Virus record (IMG/VR): IMGVR_UViG_3300025122_000104 | Coordinates: 1 to 28,901 of that record | Length of the DNA: 28,901 bases | Source: a virus | Direction: 5' to 3' (one strand) | Part shown: positions 15,448 through 22,713 of the stretch, piece by piece | How positions within the stretch are numbered: position 1 is the first letter of the stretch | Layout of the letters: each line of letters begins with the position of its first letter | Translations under genes and position numbers: made by a program | Notes under the pieces: model-generated | The model's database searches: none | What the model was told of the DNA's origin: nothing | What the model saw: only the letters and a program-made list of their open reading frames with translations

Positions 15448-16738
15448 ATACTAACCTCGATAGAACAACGGCTTGTTTTTCGTCGAAACCCTTTTTTATC
15501 AATTCTTTCTGGTAGGATTTGGGTGTGTCTGGCATAACCTCATCATAACCAATCCCGACCTGCGATAGGGGTATTTTATTCATCTCAGTGAGTAAGACGT
15601 CACCACCCTCTAATTCTTCAAGACCCATAGCCGCCCTCTTTTCGTTGGTGGTCATGTACGATATTTCATCTAAACTCTTCCGTTTTCTAGCTCGCTTAGT
15701 AACTATAGCCTCTACTGCATCCTCATCATAACCCAGCCGTAAACCCGCACCAAATCGAGGGACAAGCCAAGCATTCAATTCAGTGATGATATGCTCTAAG
15801 TTAGGTTTGACGGCGTTGTCCCATAATAGCTCTTTCGCCTTTTCCAGATTCTCATATTTCGCTTGATCTGTATTGACTAGGTCGTAAGGTACGCCGTAAG
15901 CGAATGCAATGAATTGGGCGGACATTTTAATTCCTTCTACAAAATTCATATCATTTTGGGTTAGCCCCATCTGCGTATACTTAACGCCCGACGGCAAGAT
16001 TATGTCTCGCTTAGATTCGGCACCTCTGAATTTTTGAAGTGACGATTGCAAATCTTTGACTTGATCGGGCGTTAAGTCCCCTGTCTCGAATACTCCACCC
16101 AGATTGCACCCGTTTTTGAAGATGTTGTTATTCCATTTATTAGAGAAATTTAATTGATCTATATTGTATGCGGCTGCCTGAATAGGCGAAAAACCATAAA
16201 AAATATTCGAAGCACTAAACGATTTGAGGTGTAGGATGTTAGAGTCGCCCGTTATGCTTACGGGAAAAATTATCGAACGACCATTATCTTTGAATTCGTA
16301 GCCGTGAGGGATGGAATTAACCCCGTGTTTAATTTCAATTTTCTCAGGGTTTAGCGAATAAAGAAAAAGAGGGGTGTTGTTCACTTCTTCTGTCCCCGCC
16401 GCTTCAATATAAGCATTACCCGTAATCAATTTTTGCGATATAACATCGATAAAGTATTCAGTCTTGGACTGCATCGGGTTAGGATTCGACAATAGATTAA
16501 GTAACCGATGTGAGTCAATTTTCTTTTCGTTCTGGAATAATACAAAAGGAACTTTCGCCAATTCTTCAGCTATCATGTTCACGCAACGATACACAACGAT
16601 GTTCTGTTCGTAGCCCTCTGTCTGCATCTTCTTTCTATCGAATTCATTGTCGTATGACGCACTCTGCCCGACCAAGCTATTGTATGCCAGGCTCGTTGCG
16701 CTGCTTTTTTTAATGAAATTAAGTAATTTATTGAACAA
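15431..16738 (-). CDS. Portal protein, HK97 family
   Basis: About 435 aa. The N-terminal part has QNIVVYRCVNMIAEELAKVP; the body has the expected DVISQKLITGNAYIEA, a NGxxLGGVFETGDLTPDQV segment, and FVEGIKMSAQFIAFAYGVPY with DLVNTDQAKYENLEKAKELL. The C-terminal region includes TKRARKRKSLDEISYMTTNE. It forms the twelve-fold DNA channel at one vertex. I chose the TTG at 16738 because a G6 run lies five bases upstream; a TTG at 16756 gives six more residues but has no site. It is close to the end of the large terminase gene. Confidence 0.92.
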   Translation of the reverse strand: MFNKLLNFIKKSSATSLAYNSLVGQSASYDNEFDRKKMQTEGYEQNIVVYRCVNMIAEELAKVPFVLFQNEKKIDSHRLLNLLSNPNPMQSKTEYFIDVISQKLITGNAYIEAAGTEEVNNTPLFLYSLNPEKIEIKHGVNSIPHGYEFKDNGRSIIFPVSITGDSNILHLKSFSASNIFYGFSPIQAAAYNIDQLNFSNKWNNNIFKNGCNLGGVFETGDLTPDQVKDLQSSLQKFRGAESKRDIILPSGVKYTQMGLTQNDMNFVEGIKMSAQFIAFAYGVPYDLVNTDQAKYENLEKAKELLWDNAVKPNLEHIITELNAWLVPRFGAGLRLGYDEDAVEAIVTKRARKRKSLDEISYMTTNEKRAAMGLEELEGGDVLLTEMNKIPLSQVGIGYDEVMPDTPKSYQKELIKKGFDEKQAVVLSRLVYDHSD

Positions 16739-16770
16739 TTTAACCCCCCAGTTCAACTATGTAAGTCTAA

Positions 16771-18024
16771 TTATACCACTATACAGTGCGTTAATGCACT
16801 TTTTCGTTGGCTTAATTCGGTAAGCGACCAGACTAATGCATCGAGACGATCAGGCGATACGTCACCATCACCCGTGTACGAGGTCATCTGTTCATCGAGC
16901 TCAGGGAATCTTTTAACGTGATATACCTTATTAGATTCGTATAGACCTGCTATCGGCTCGGCTCTCAATATTTTACCGCGGGTAGCCCTCACCTGCTTAA
17001 ATTTAACGTTTTGATCTAGGTTTTTAATATTTGACTCGATCAAATCACCGCCATTATTGACCTCACCTAGCATACAATCTGCTTCATATTTGTAATAAGC
17101 GTTTAACGCCTTATTACCCCATTCGTTAGGGGTGTATCGCCCGCTGATATCATCTATAACTATCAGATTGTCTAACGTATCTATACCACTAACAATAATT
17201 CCTGTTTCGTCGCTTGTCTTTTTCGATGATACCGCGGGGTCAATAGCAACAACAATCCGCTTGTATGGTCCTAGTCTGCGTGGCTCTCTTGCCTTATCGA
17301 GCATTTTAAACGTCCATAACGCACCCTGGACATCTGACAGCCAGTTCCCCATAAAAATATTGTCATATTTTCGAGGGTTAGCTTCTTTCATTTCTTCGGC
17401 CATATTTACAAATGAATCGTCAAGATTATTTAAGTTGTCGAGATACGATGATTTGATATACAGGGTGTCGGTGCGCCTTCGATTGCCCCTATCATCGTAA
17501 AATCGCTTAAATATCCAATGCCCCTTATCAATAGGATTCAAGACAATCACTATTAGATTCTTTCTATGCTTTGTTCGTATAGACAAATCGACCCGCTCAA
17601 ACAAATCATGATCTGCACATTCTTGTGCCTCTTCGAGTACTAGTATATTGACGTTGTTCGCGGATTTTAAGGCAGAATTAGCTGTATTTGAAGAAGGTTT
17701 TAATCCTCTATATATAATTTCTGAATTTGTTATTTTATTAATTACCTCGCTTTTAGTAGATATAAACGAATCTTCATTACCCAACCATTCCGCTTTTTCC
17801 CTAAATTCAGGGATGATCGATGTCCCTGCCGATGCCATTGTGTACCGTGTAAATAATATCTTATTTTTTGCGTCGAACGTTAAATGGTTAAGAAAGGTAC
17901 TAAGAGCAACAGATTTACCGCTTCCCCTGCCGCCTTCCATAAGAACATAGCGTATATTGTCGTCCGCTATGACCTTGAACAACGGCTTGTATTTGCTACT
18001 TAGATTTATCTGTTTTTGGGTCAT
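16771..18024 (-). CDS. terL: Terminase large subunit
   Basis: 417 aa. ATPase domain: Walker A GGRGSGKS at 31-38 and Walker B NILVLEEA near 126-133. The nuclease domain starts near residue 255 with RIVVAIDPA (Asp262) and ends with SPDRLDALVW (Asp392 and Asp395), the acidic residues of the RNase H-like fold. It most resembles the PBSX/Terminase_3 group. The motor packages DNA through the portal and cuts it. It overlaps the small subunit gene by 29 bases. All catalytic motifs appear intact. Confidence 0.95.
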   Translation of the reverse strand: MTQKQINLSSKYKPLFKVIADDNIRYVLMEGGRGSGKSVALSTFLNHLTFDAKNKILFTRYTMASAGTSIIPEFREKAEWLGNEDSFISTKSEVINKITNSEIIYRGLKPSSNTANSALKSANNVNILVLEEAQECADHDLFERVDLSIRTKHRKNLIVIVLNPIDKGHWIFKRFYDDRGNRRRTDTLYIKSSYLDNLNNLDDSFVNMAEEMKEANPRKYDNIFMGNWLSDVQGALWTFKMLDKAREPRRLGPYKRIVVAIDPAVSSKKTSDETGIIVSGIDTLDNLIVIDDISGRYTPNEWGNKALNAYYKYEADCMLGEVNNGGDLIESNIKNLDQNVKFKQVRATRGKILRAEPIAGLYESNKVYHVKRFPELDEQMTSYTGDGDVSPDRLDALVWSLTELSQRKSALTHCIVV

Positions 18025-18352
18025 TGAAAACTATCTGAGGTGCTGAATTGAGATTTAAACTTCCGCTCTGTTCAACTTCTTGCTTTTCGACGTAACCCCT
18101 CTTTTTCCCTTGTGTTTTTAAAAAGAAAATAATACACGTGTTGTCGCCAGCCTTAATATTCGACAGCAACTTATCTTCTGCAAGATCAAGTGCTGTCTCT
18201 TTAGCTGATTGCTGTTCTTTCGCAAGCTCTTCTGACTTTTGGATTCGGCTATATACTGCTTGACGCGACACGCCCAATTTTAAAGCGGCCTTGGATACGA
18301 TACCCCCTGTGTTTTTAAATGCATCTATTATTTTTTTATTAGTTATTCCCAT
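17996..18352 (-). CDS. terS: Terminase small subunit, helix-turn-helix type
   Basis: 118 aa from the ATG at 18352, preceded by GGGG. The N-terminus (ITNKKIIDAFKNTGGIVSKA) leads into an HTH (ALKLGVSRQAVYSRIQ), followed by ALDLAEDKLLSNIKAGDNTC and FFLKTQGKKRGYVEKQEV, a combination common in small terminase-like proteins. It binds packaging sites and recruits TerL. A longer in-frame start at 18469 exists, but it would run through the neighbouring ORF and lacks a good site. Its first nine codons are duplicated in the ORF just upstream. Confidence 0.8.
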   Translation of the reverse strand: MGITNKKIIDAFKNTGGIVSKAALKLGVSRQAVYSRIQKSEELAKEQQSAKETALDLAEDKLLSNIKAGDNTCIIFFLKTQGKKRGYVEKQEVEQSGSLNLNSAPQIVFNDPKTDKSK

Positions 18353-18627
18353 TTTTTTCCCCTTTTTTTTATTAGATGTCTTTGTATATAATAAAGTAGT
18401 TCCCGCAGTCGCATTTACTATTATTGTGTGGGATTTCTTCTTCATTATGATATTCGGCTGTACATCCACACTTTAAATTTATCGATAAGTAAGCAAATTT
18501 ATCTTCTGGGTTAGGTGACTCCATTTTGTTTACTTCTTTTTTAATCCTTTTTAGTTCACTCAATAAAATAGACCTATTATCAACTGCAACTCCAAATATT
18601 ATTTTTTTATTAGTTATTCCCATTTTT
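18326..18627. repeat. 31-bp direct repeat pair covering two gene starts
   Basis: An identical 31-base sequence occurs at 18326-18356 and 18597-18627. Each copy includes the ATG and first nine codons (MGITNKKII) of a gene, plus a short leader. The spacing is 271 bases, so recombination between copies would cleanly delete the intervening small ORF and leave terS intact. Confidence 0.9.
18372..18623 (-). CDS. Small Cys-rich protein with duplicated terS start
   Basis: 83 aa. It begins with the same nine residues as the small terminase (MGITNKKII), then diverges. The C-terminal half has four-cysteine spacing (NLKCGCTAEYHN and SKCDCGNYFIIY), likely a zinc ribbon. The original start may have been an internal Met (MESPNPEDKF, residue 34), with the fused N-terminus gained through duplication or insertion. 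Function is unknown. The same MGITNKKII codons in two adjacent genes point to a recombination event, discussed in the findings. Confidence 0.55.
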   Translation of the reverse strand: MGITNKKIIFGVAVDNRSILLSELKRIKKEVNKMESPNPEDKFAYLSINLKCGCTAEYHNEEEIPHNNSKCDCGNYFIIYKDI

Positions 18628-18746
18628 CCACCCTTTTTTATGTGTAAACTTTGTCAACTTAATTTTTTTATATTTCCTCATATCTTTTTTTATTAATTTC
18701 CCCTCAAAAACCACTTATATTTTTTATTAAAACAGTTAATAGTTTT

Positions 18747-19625
18747 TTATAATTTTTTAATTTCTTCATTTAAAAATTTAGGTACTGCAAACCTCCATTT
18801 GACGACATGATGTATCCGTTTGTTTTTAATTCCCATTCTCGCAATGCCAACACACGACGGGGCATATATCACAGAATAAAACGACTTAACATAAGTGCCT
18901 AAGTCTAAATATATATCAGTCAGCCCCCCTTCGTTAGCCTGTGTCTGTAATTGTTTAAGTCTAATACCTCCATAGGTATAAAATAAGTGCCCTCTCATTC
19001 CCATCATAACGTAAGTATTAACATCCTCATTGATACGGCCCGAAAATTTAAAGGGTCGATCTGTTGCACAAAAAAAGCTATTCATCGCCTTTCGGCTCAT
19101 TTTATTTTTTAAATATAGCTTAGAAACCGTTGAATTACTCCCCCCAATAAAATCACCCCCTTGCGCGAATGCTATCGTTGTAATTTTTGTGCTTTTTAAA
19201 AAATTTAAAAATATTTTAAAAATTACATCCATTTTAATTATTTTAGTTTTTTTAGTTATGTATTGAAATTGAGAATTAAAAGTATAATCGAAGGATGAAT
19301 AGTCGTCGTCCAGCTGTAAAAAATATTTGATCCCCATTTTTTTGGCAATTTCAAAATTAATGTTACGAGCAAATACAACAGAATTACGCTGCCTGAAATT
19401 ATCACCACTATCTGTTATTTCGATAGCTTTCTTTTTAGAAAATACAACAACTTGGCTTTTATATTTTTTTTTATATTCGTTAATTTCTACGTCTTCATCG
19501 TCAACTAAGATATAGATTAAGCCTGTGTACCCGCATCTACGCAATGTATTATACGTTATTACCCTATTAGCCCTGCCATTAGATAATATAAAAACCGCAA
19601 AATCATTCAGCATTATCGTTCTCAT
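18747..19625 (-). CDS. Glycosyltransferase-like protein (TET-associated GT type)
   Basis: 292 aa. FAVFILSNGRANRVITYNTL at the start, IYILVDDEDVEINEYKKKY, then GDNFRQRNSVVFARN and the LQLDDDYSSFDY segment with Asp106-108 as a DxD-like metal/nucleotide-sugar site. This set recalls a phage GT-A-like family known from comparative genomics as TET-associated glycosyltransferase, predicted to sugar-modify DNA bases. Later segments include GRINEDVNTYVMMGMRG. It overlaps the ParB-domain gene by 23 bases and precedes the terminase, so it likely acts on phage DNA before packaging. No TET/JBP dioxygenase is in the window, so the substrate is unknown. The start could also be the ATG at 19613. Confidence 0.6.
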   Translation of the reverse strand: MRTIMLNDFAVFILSNGRANRVITYNTLRRCGYTGLIYILVDDEDVEINEYKKKYKSQVVVFSKKKAIEITDSGDNFRQRNSVVFARNINFEIAKKMGIKYFLQLDDDYSSFDYTFNSQFQYITKKTKIIKMDVIFKIFLNFLKSTKITTIAFAQGGDFIGGSNSTVSKLYLKNKMSRKAMNSFFCATDRPFKFSGRINEDVNTYVMMGMRGHLFYTYGGIRLKQLQTQANEGGLTDIYLDLGTYVKSFYSVIYAPSCVGIARMGIKNKRIHHVVKWRFAVPKFLNEEIKKL

Positions 19626-20358
19626 ACTGAGCTAATATACTTTCGTTCATAGTCACGTATCCTTGTTCAATCGCTTTATTAAAGTCGATTATGACCAAAC
19701 TTAAATCCTCCATCAATGATTGCACCTCGTTATTAGAATGTGCGTAATATTCCGCGATTAATTCATAATCGAACATCAAGTGCCTTTCCGCCGCCAAAAT
19801 TAAAAAATCCCTCTCTTTTTTAGGTATTTTTGATCTATTAATTTTTTCGACTAAAACATCCCTTTTTTCGGTCGCACATAATGTATCTAAGCCAGGCTTA
19901 ACTACCATCGTGGGGTTATACGTAGGTGTTTCTATTTTTTCGGTGTATTTATCTTGGTCATGAGCCGTAAACCCGAATTCAGAATCTTCGAACCCCCATG
20001 CCTTTAAATTGCCCGTATCAAAATTATTAGCGAGCATATCCCAGTCCCACTCGCCTGTATTCTTGTTAGACCTTATCAAATATTCGTCAAATTCCTCTTT
20101 GGTAAATTCACGGTTAGGCACACGTACATCTACGACATAATCTGCCCCTTTTATTTCTTCTAATATTTTTAATCGTTGATGCCCAGCAACGATTGTATTG
20201 TCGGTGTTAATTAGTGCTATTTCAGCATAATTAAATTTGATAATGCTCTTTTTAAGGTCGCTATATTGCTTTTTAGTTAGCTGTCGGGGATTGTAATCGC
20301 ACCCCTTTAATTCTGAAATTTTACGTTTTTCTGTTTTGAATTCTATTTTTTTAGTCAT
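19603..20358 (-). CDS. ParB N-terminal domain protein, phage type
   Basis: 251 aa. Residues 10-90 form a ParB-N/Srx-like domain: KISELKGCDYNPRQLT, ALINTDNTIVAGHQRL with the GHQR box at 59-62, and VDVRVPNREFTKEEFDEYLI. A second domain (about 145-245) has KIPKKERDFLILAAERHLMF and IAEYYAHSNNEVQSLMED followed by LVIIDFNKAIEQGYV, a conserved phage extension often found beside DNA-modification genes. No methylase motif (DPPY) is present, although ParB-N is often fused to methylases. The gene is coupled to the glycosyltransferase-like gene. The ATG is preceded by GAGGGG. It may direct base modification or nick DNA; neither is shown. Confidence 0.75.
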   Translation of the reverse strand: MTKKIEFKTEKRKISELKGCDYNPRQLTKKQYSDLKKSIIKFNYAEIALINTDNTIVAGHQRLKILEEIKGADYVVDVRVPNREFTKEEFDEYLIRSNKNTGEWDWDMLANNFDTGNLKAWGFEDSEFGFTAHDQDKYTEKIETPTYNPTMVVKPGLDTLCATEKRDVLVEKINRSKIPKKERDFLILAAERHLMFDYELIAEYYAHSNNEVQSLMEDLSLVIIDFNKAIEQGYVTMNESILAQYENDNAE

Positions 20359-20384
20359 TTTTACCCCTCTACATTAAAATTCTA

Positions 20385-20567
20385 TCACCCTGGTCGATGA
20401 TGCCCTATACCATGACTGAGCCAATCCGCATTACTTAACGTTCTATAAACCTTTTTATTCGTTTTTAATTTTTGAACATCGAGTTTATTTTTTCTGATAA
20501 TTACGATCATTTTTTCTTTAAATGACACAGGATCATAATTAAAATTATTTCCGTGGCTTATTTTCAT
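20385..20567 (-). CDS. Small basic phage protein (60 aa)
   Basis: Begins MKISHGNNFNYDPVSFKEKM and ends ADWLSHGIGHHRPG. It is basic, with a helical centre (KMIVIIRKNKLDVQKLK). The C-terminal His-Gly-His segment is unusual and could bind metal. The ribosome binding site is a run of ten G's (20570-20579) only two bases from the ATG, preceded by eight A's on the coding strand. It lies just upstream of the ParB-domain gene. No family recognised. Confidence 0.55.
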   Translation of the reverse strand: MKISHGNNFNYDPVSFKEKMIVIIRKNKLDVQKLKTNKKVYRTLSNADWLSHGIGHHRPG

Positions 20568-20589
20568 TACCCCCCCCCCTTTTTTTTAC

Positions 20590-20790
20590 TTATTTAAAGT
20601 CGATTTTTTCGTATTCCTTGTCTTTTTTTGTATATGAAAAACTATACCCGTTCTTTTCGAATATCGCGGGTGATACAGTTTTACCGTGATAATGGCCAGA
20701 TCGAATACACGCAATCACACGATTAAGAACTGTCGCCATGCCCTCACCAGGCTTTAATGCTAATTTAATGTTAATTTCCGTTGCTTTCAT
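20590..20790 (-). CDS. Small phage protein of unknown function (66 aa)
   Basis: Begins MKATEINIKLALKPGEGMAT and has VLNRVIACIRSGHYHGKTVS then EKNGYSFSYTKKDKEYEKID. The pattern suggests an alpha/beta fold of single-domain phage proteins between replication and packaging genes. No clear Shine-Dalgarno; upstream is the membrane protein gene ending 6 bases away. Function unknown. Confidence 0.5.
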   Translation of the reverse strand: MKATEINIKLALKPGEGMATVLNRVIACIRSGHYHGKTVSPAIFEKNGYSFSYTKKDKEYEKIDFK

Positions 20791-20796
20791 TTTAAA

Positions 20797-21366
20797 TTAA
20801 GCCGACCCGTCGCATTCTTTAATTATAGGAATTCTATTATACGGGCCAGAACTGCTTTTATGCCTTAAAAATTGACCTCTACTACGGTAAAATTTAACGT
20901 AATGACCTGATATAGGGTGTTTTACTTGTACAAGGTCTTGATTTACAAGCGCCAACAACTCGTGAGGGACTTGTATACCATATTTTTCATACTCCATTTT
21001 TTGTTTTTTCCTTGTTAAGTAAAAGTCATAAGGACCAAACACAAGCCAAAAAAACATACAAAATAGATGCAAAGGAAGAACAGGTCCCCAAAACAAAATT
21101 GTTATATAAATCCATGACCAATCAATGATCTTTAACATTTTTAATGAAATTAAAAATATTGTCCCAGTTATTGGTAGATATGTCACAGAATAAATCTTTT
21201 CTATGTTGTAGCTTAATGTAGGCCACCCCCTCAAAACTGGTATTTCGTCGTTGAAATATGTCAATAGTACCCAAGCAATAAAAATAAATACGGGCAAACA
21301 AATCGCAAAGCCAATACTGGATAAGGAAAGGGGTTCCGTGCACAGGTTATTGATAAATTCTATCAT
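20797..21366 (-). CDS. Multi-pass membrane protein of unknown function
   Basis: 189 aa. Hydrophobic segments at about 17-37 (IGFAICLPVFIFIAWVLLTY), 60-79 (SVTYLPITGTIFLISLKML) and 82-113 (WIYITILFWGPVLPLHLF and on) predict three or four membrane spans in the inner membrane. A basic cytoplasmic-type region follows (residues 116-189: YLTRKKQKMEYEKYG), ending KECDGSA. No holin or exclusion family is recognised; placement among replication genes suggests superinfection exclusion or a membrane anchor rather than lysis, but this is a guess. AAGGA precedes the ATG. It overlaps the end of the RusA-like region. Confidence 0.6.
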   Translation of the reverse strand: MIEFINNLCTEPLSLSSIGFAICLPVFIFIAWVLLTYFNDEIPVLRGWPTLSYNIEKIYSVTYLPITGTIFLISLKMLKIIDWSWIYITILFWGPVLPLHLFCMFFWLVFGPYDFYLTRKKQKMEYEKYGIQVPHELLALVNQDLVQVKHPISGHYVKFYRSRGQFLRHKSSSGPYNRIPIIKECDGSA

Positions 21367-21676
21367 TTAATATCCTTTTGTTTTTTTCTGCTGTAATTAT
21401 GATCTCGATATGAGCGGAAGTCGTCGCAGTCCCGATCATTGCCATAAGCTGTGCTCTGTAACGCGTCAAGGATTCCTTTGCCGACATTATCGACGTCCCC
21501 CCGCAGATAACCAACGACGCATATTTCGATTCCAAAACGGCCAGGAAATAAGAAATTTGTACAATGAGGCAATATGCGCTGTATCTCGCCCACTGCTTGT
21601 CGTAATACTTTTGTTTCTGGGTTGTTCTTACGTATGGAACTGGCTTGCCTGGAACAACAAATTTTATTGATTTCAC
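21347..21676 (-). pseudogene. rusA: RusA-type Holliday junction resolvase, frame split
   Basis: The GTG at 21676 has GGAGG nine bases upstream and opens with FVVPGKPVPYVRTTQKQKYY, a RusA N-terminus. The catalytic core, GRFGIEICVVGYL then RGDVDNVGKGILDALQST and AYGNDRD, is read in the -1 frame (21363-21713). The end, AHIEIIITAEKNKR, fits RusA again in the first frame. Two compensating shifts (a lost base between about 21545 and 21600, and a gained base near 21410-21440) would restore a normal resolvase. Both frames stay open over more than 300 bases. Alternatives are sequencing error in two places, true decay, or recoding. RusA cleaves four-way junctions made during phage replication and recombination. 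Confidence 0.65.
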
Positions 21677-21705
21677 GCTTATATGCCTCCTTTGTTAGTT
21701 TATTT

Positions 21706-22128
21706 CTAATCATTATAATATCTGGCGTGGCCTGTAGATATCATTATCTCGCTTACACTCAGCCCATTTGCCCGAACCTCGCAATTAAGACGAAATAGAA
21801 CACCCCTATCGCAGTTTTTCAGCTCCAAATAAACGGCCTTGTTAATTAATTTTGACAAATAATTCCTGGCCGCAACCGCCTTTTCCCTGTTTTCCTTTTT
21901 ATGTTTGGTGGGAACGGCAACCCCTGAAAGTTTTATCGCTATATTTTTACAAAAAATATCATTTTCGCAATTTTTTAAATCGACAAAAATAGTTTCACCG
22001 TCACGCACACTATTCACTCTTTGAATTTCTAGGCCTCTGACATCAACAATTAAAATTAAAAAACAAAAAAAACATGACCAAACTAAACACACCCACACTA
22101 AACTTAATATTCGCATTTGCTTATTCAC
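21706..22128 (-). CDS. Membrane-anchored SNase-like protein, probably inactive
   Basis: 140 aa. An N-terminal membrane segment (WVCLVWSCFFCFLILIV, residues 12-28) is followed by a staphylococcal-nuclease-like OB fold: IQRVNSVRDGETIFVDL, IAIKLSGVAVPTK, AVAARNYLSKLINKAVYLEL and RGVLFRLNCEVRANGLSVSE, ending STGHARYYND. In active thermonucleases the second motif is typically IRLxGxDAPE; here Arg is Lys and the catalytic Glu is Thr, so catalysis is unlikely. It could bind nucleic acid at the membrane. The start is GTG 22128 or ATG 22116. Its stop overlaps the ATG of the alternate RusA frame. Confidence 0.65.
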   Translation of the reverse strand: MNKQMRILSLVWVCLVWSCFFCFLILIVDVRGLEIQRVNSVRDGETIFVDLKNCENDIFCKNIAIKLSGVAVPTKHKKENREKAVAARNYLSKLINKAVYLELKNCDRGVLFRLNCEVRANGLSVSEIMISTGHARYYND

Positions 22129-22154
22129 CTTATCTATAATAAAATTTCAATCCC

Positions 22155-22192
22155 CCTATCGTTGTCATCCCCCCCCCTTTGACAATGATAGG
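22155..22192 (-). other. 13-bp hairpin enclosing a G9 loop
   Basis: CCTATCGTTGTCA (22155-22167, plus strand) pairs with TGACAATGATAGG (22180-22192) with one G-T wobble; on the minus strand this becomes one A-C mismatch. The 12-base loop holds nine consecutive C's (G's in the mRNA). It fills the gap between the 143-aa gene and the SNase-like gene and has no T tail, so it is not a typical terminator. Confidence 0.6.
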
Positions 22193-22194
22193 AC

Positions 22195-22626
22195 TTATAT
22201 TTCTGATTGTGTATTTAGTACTGAAACATAGCCACCTTGCGACTGTTTGAAATTTACAATAACTTTTTTTCCTATAATTTCATCGTACCACTTTTCAGGA
22301 ATTATTTTTTTTCCTGCTTCCTCTTCAACAGAATAACCCGTATTTAGTACAAGATACCTCAATAAGCTGGGCATATATTCCGTTCCATCGGAGCCCGTGG
22401 TCACCTCCGTATTGAATTCCTGTACACTGATTTTGTTCAAATGTTCGCCTTTAACAATTTTAAAAGTTATTTTAGCGATTTTATTTCCAAACCGATTAAC
22501 TAAAGGCTCATTATTATATAAAATAACGATACTTTCGATCTTGCATAACTGATTTTTCAGCGGCTCATTAACATATTCATTCATCTCGCTACCCACCTCG
22601 AAAAAACTACTGTGATTTAAATCCAT
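22195..22626 (-). CDS. Phage protein of unknown function (143 aa)
   Basis: Opens MDLNHSSFFEVGSEMNEYVN and contains two strand-rich blocks, CKIESIVILYNNEPLVNRFG with KIAKITFKIVKGEHL, and later WYDEIIGKKVIVNFKQSQGG plus YVSVLNTQ. The strand pattern and the closing IGKKVIVNFKQSQ region suggest an OB-fold or small nucleic-acid-binding protein, and the neighbours are recombination genes, so an ssDNA-binding-like role is possible but not shown. A GGAG site with a nine-A spacer precedes the ATG. It ends just before a hairpin with a G9 loop. Confidence 0.5.
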   Translation of the reverse strand: MDLNHSSFFEVGSEMNEYVNEPLKNQLCKIESIVILYNNEPLVNRFGNKIAKITFKIVKGEHLNKISVQEFNTEVTTGSDGTEYMPSLLRYLVLNTGYSVEEEAGKKIIPEKWYDEIIGKKVIVNFKQSQGGYVSVLNTQSEI

Positions 22627-22659
22627 TTTTTTTTACTCCTTTACTTTTTATTTTTCTCA

Positions 22660-22713
22660 TCATTTCTCCTCCCACAACTCAGGGTTTTGTTTCTTAATGT
22701 CGTAATAAATCAT
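22660..22713 (-). CDS. Micro-ORF duplicating the start of the repeat protein
   Basis: ATG at 22713 overlaps the stop of the octapeptide-repeat gene (ATGA). The 17 codons read MIYYDIKKQNPELWEEK; the upstream gene starts MIYYDLERKKPVEKG, with the same bases around the ATG. It probably is a remnant of a second copy of that gene start. A second tiny frame starts at 22663 behind GGAGGAG. Coding is uncertain. Confidence 0.35.
   Translation of the reverse strand: MIYYDIKKQNPELWEEK

Noticed and set aside
18353-18469. Longer terS start at 18469
   Set aside because: Would overlap the Cys-rich ORF in another frame and lacks a ribosome binding site; the GGGG-preceded ATG at 18352 fits the family's length.
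18630-18660. TTGACA near 18650 as a promoter for packaging genes
   Set aside because: No acceptable -10 box at 16-18 bases; the 123-base AT-rich gap 18624-18746 otherwise shows only weak A/T pairings.
18747-19625. Homing endonuclease or methyltransferase identity for the gene before terminase
   Set aside because: No HNH, GIY-YIG, LAGLIDADG or DPPY-type motifs; the DDD-containing pattern suits a glycosyltransferase.
21122-21343. 73-aa minus-strand ORF inside the membrane protein gene
   Set aside because: Alternate frame of the 189-aa gene with no ribosome binding site and no recognisable features.
20797-21366. Holin
   Set aside because: Too long with a large basic soluble C-terminus, and no endolysin gene nearby.
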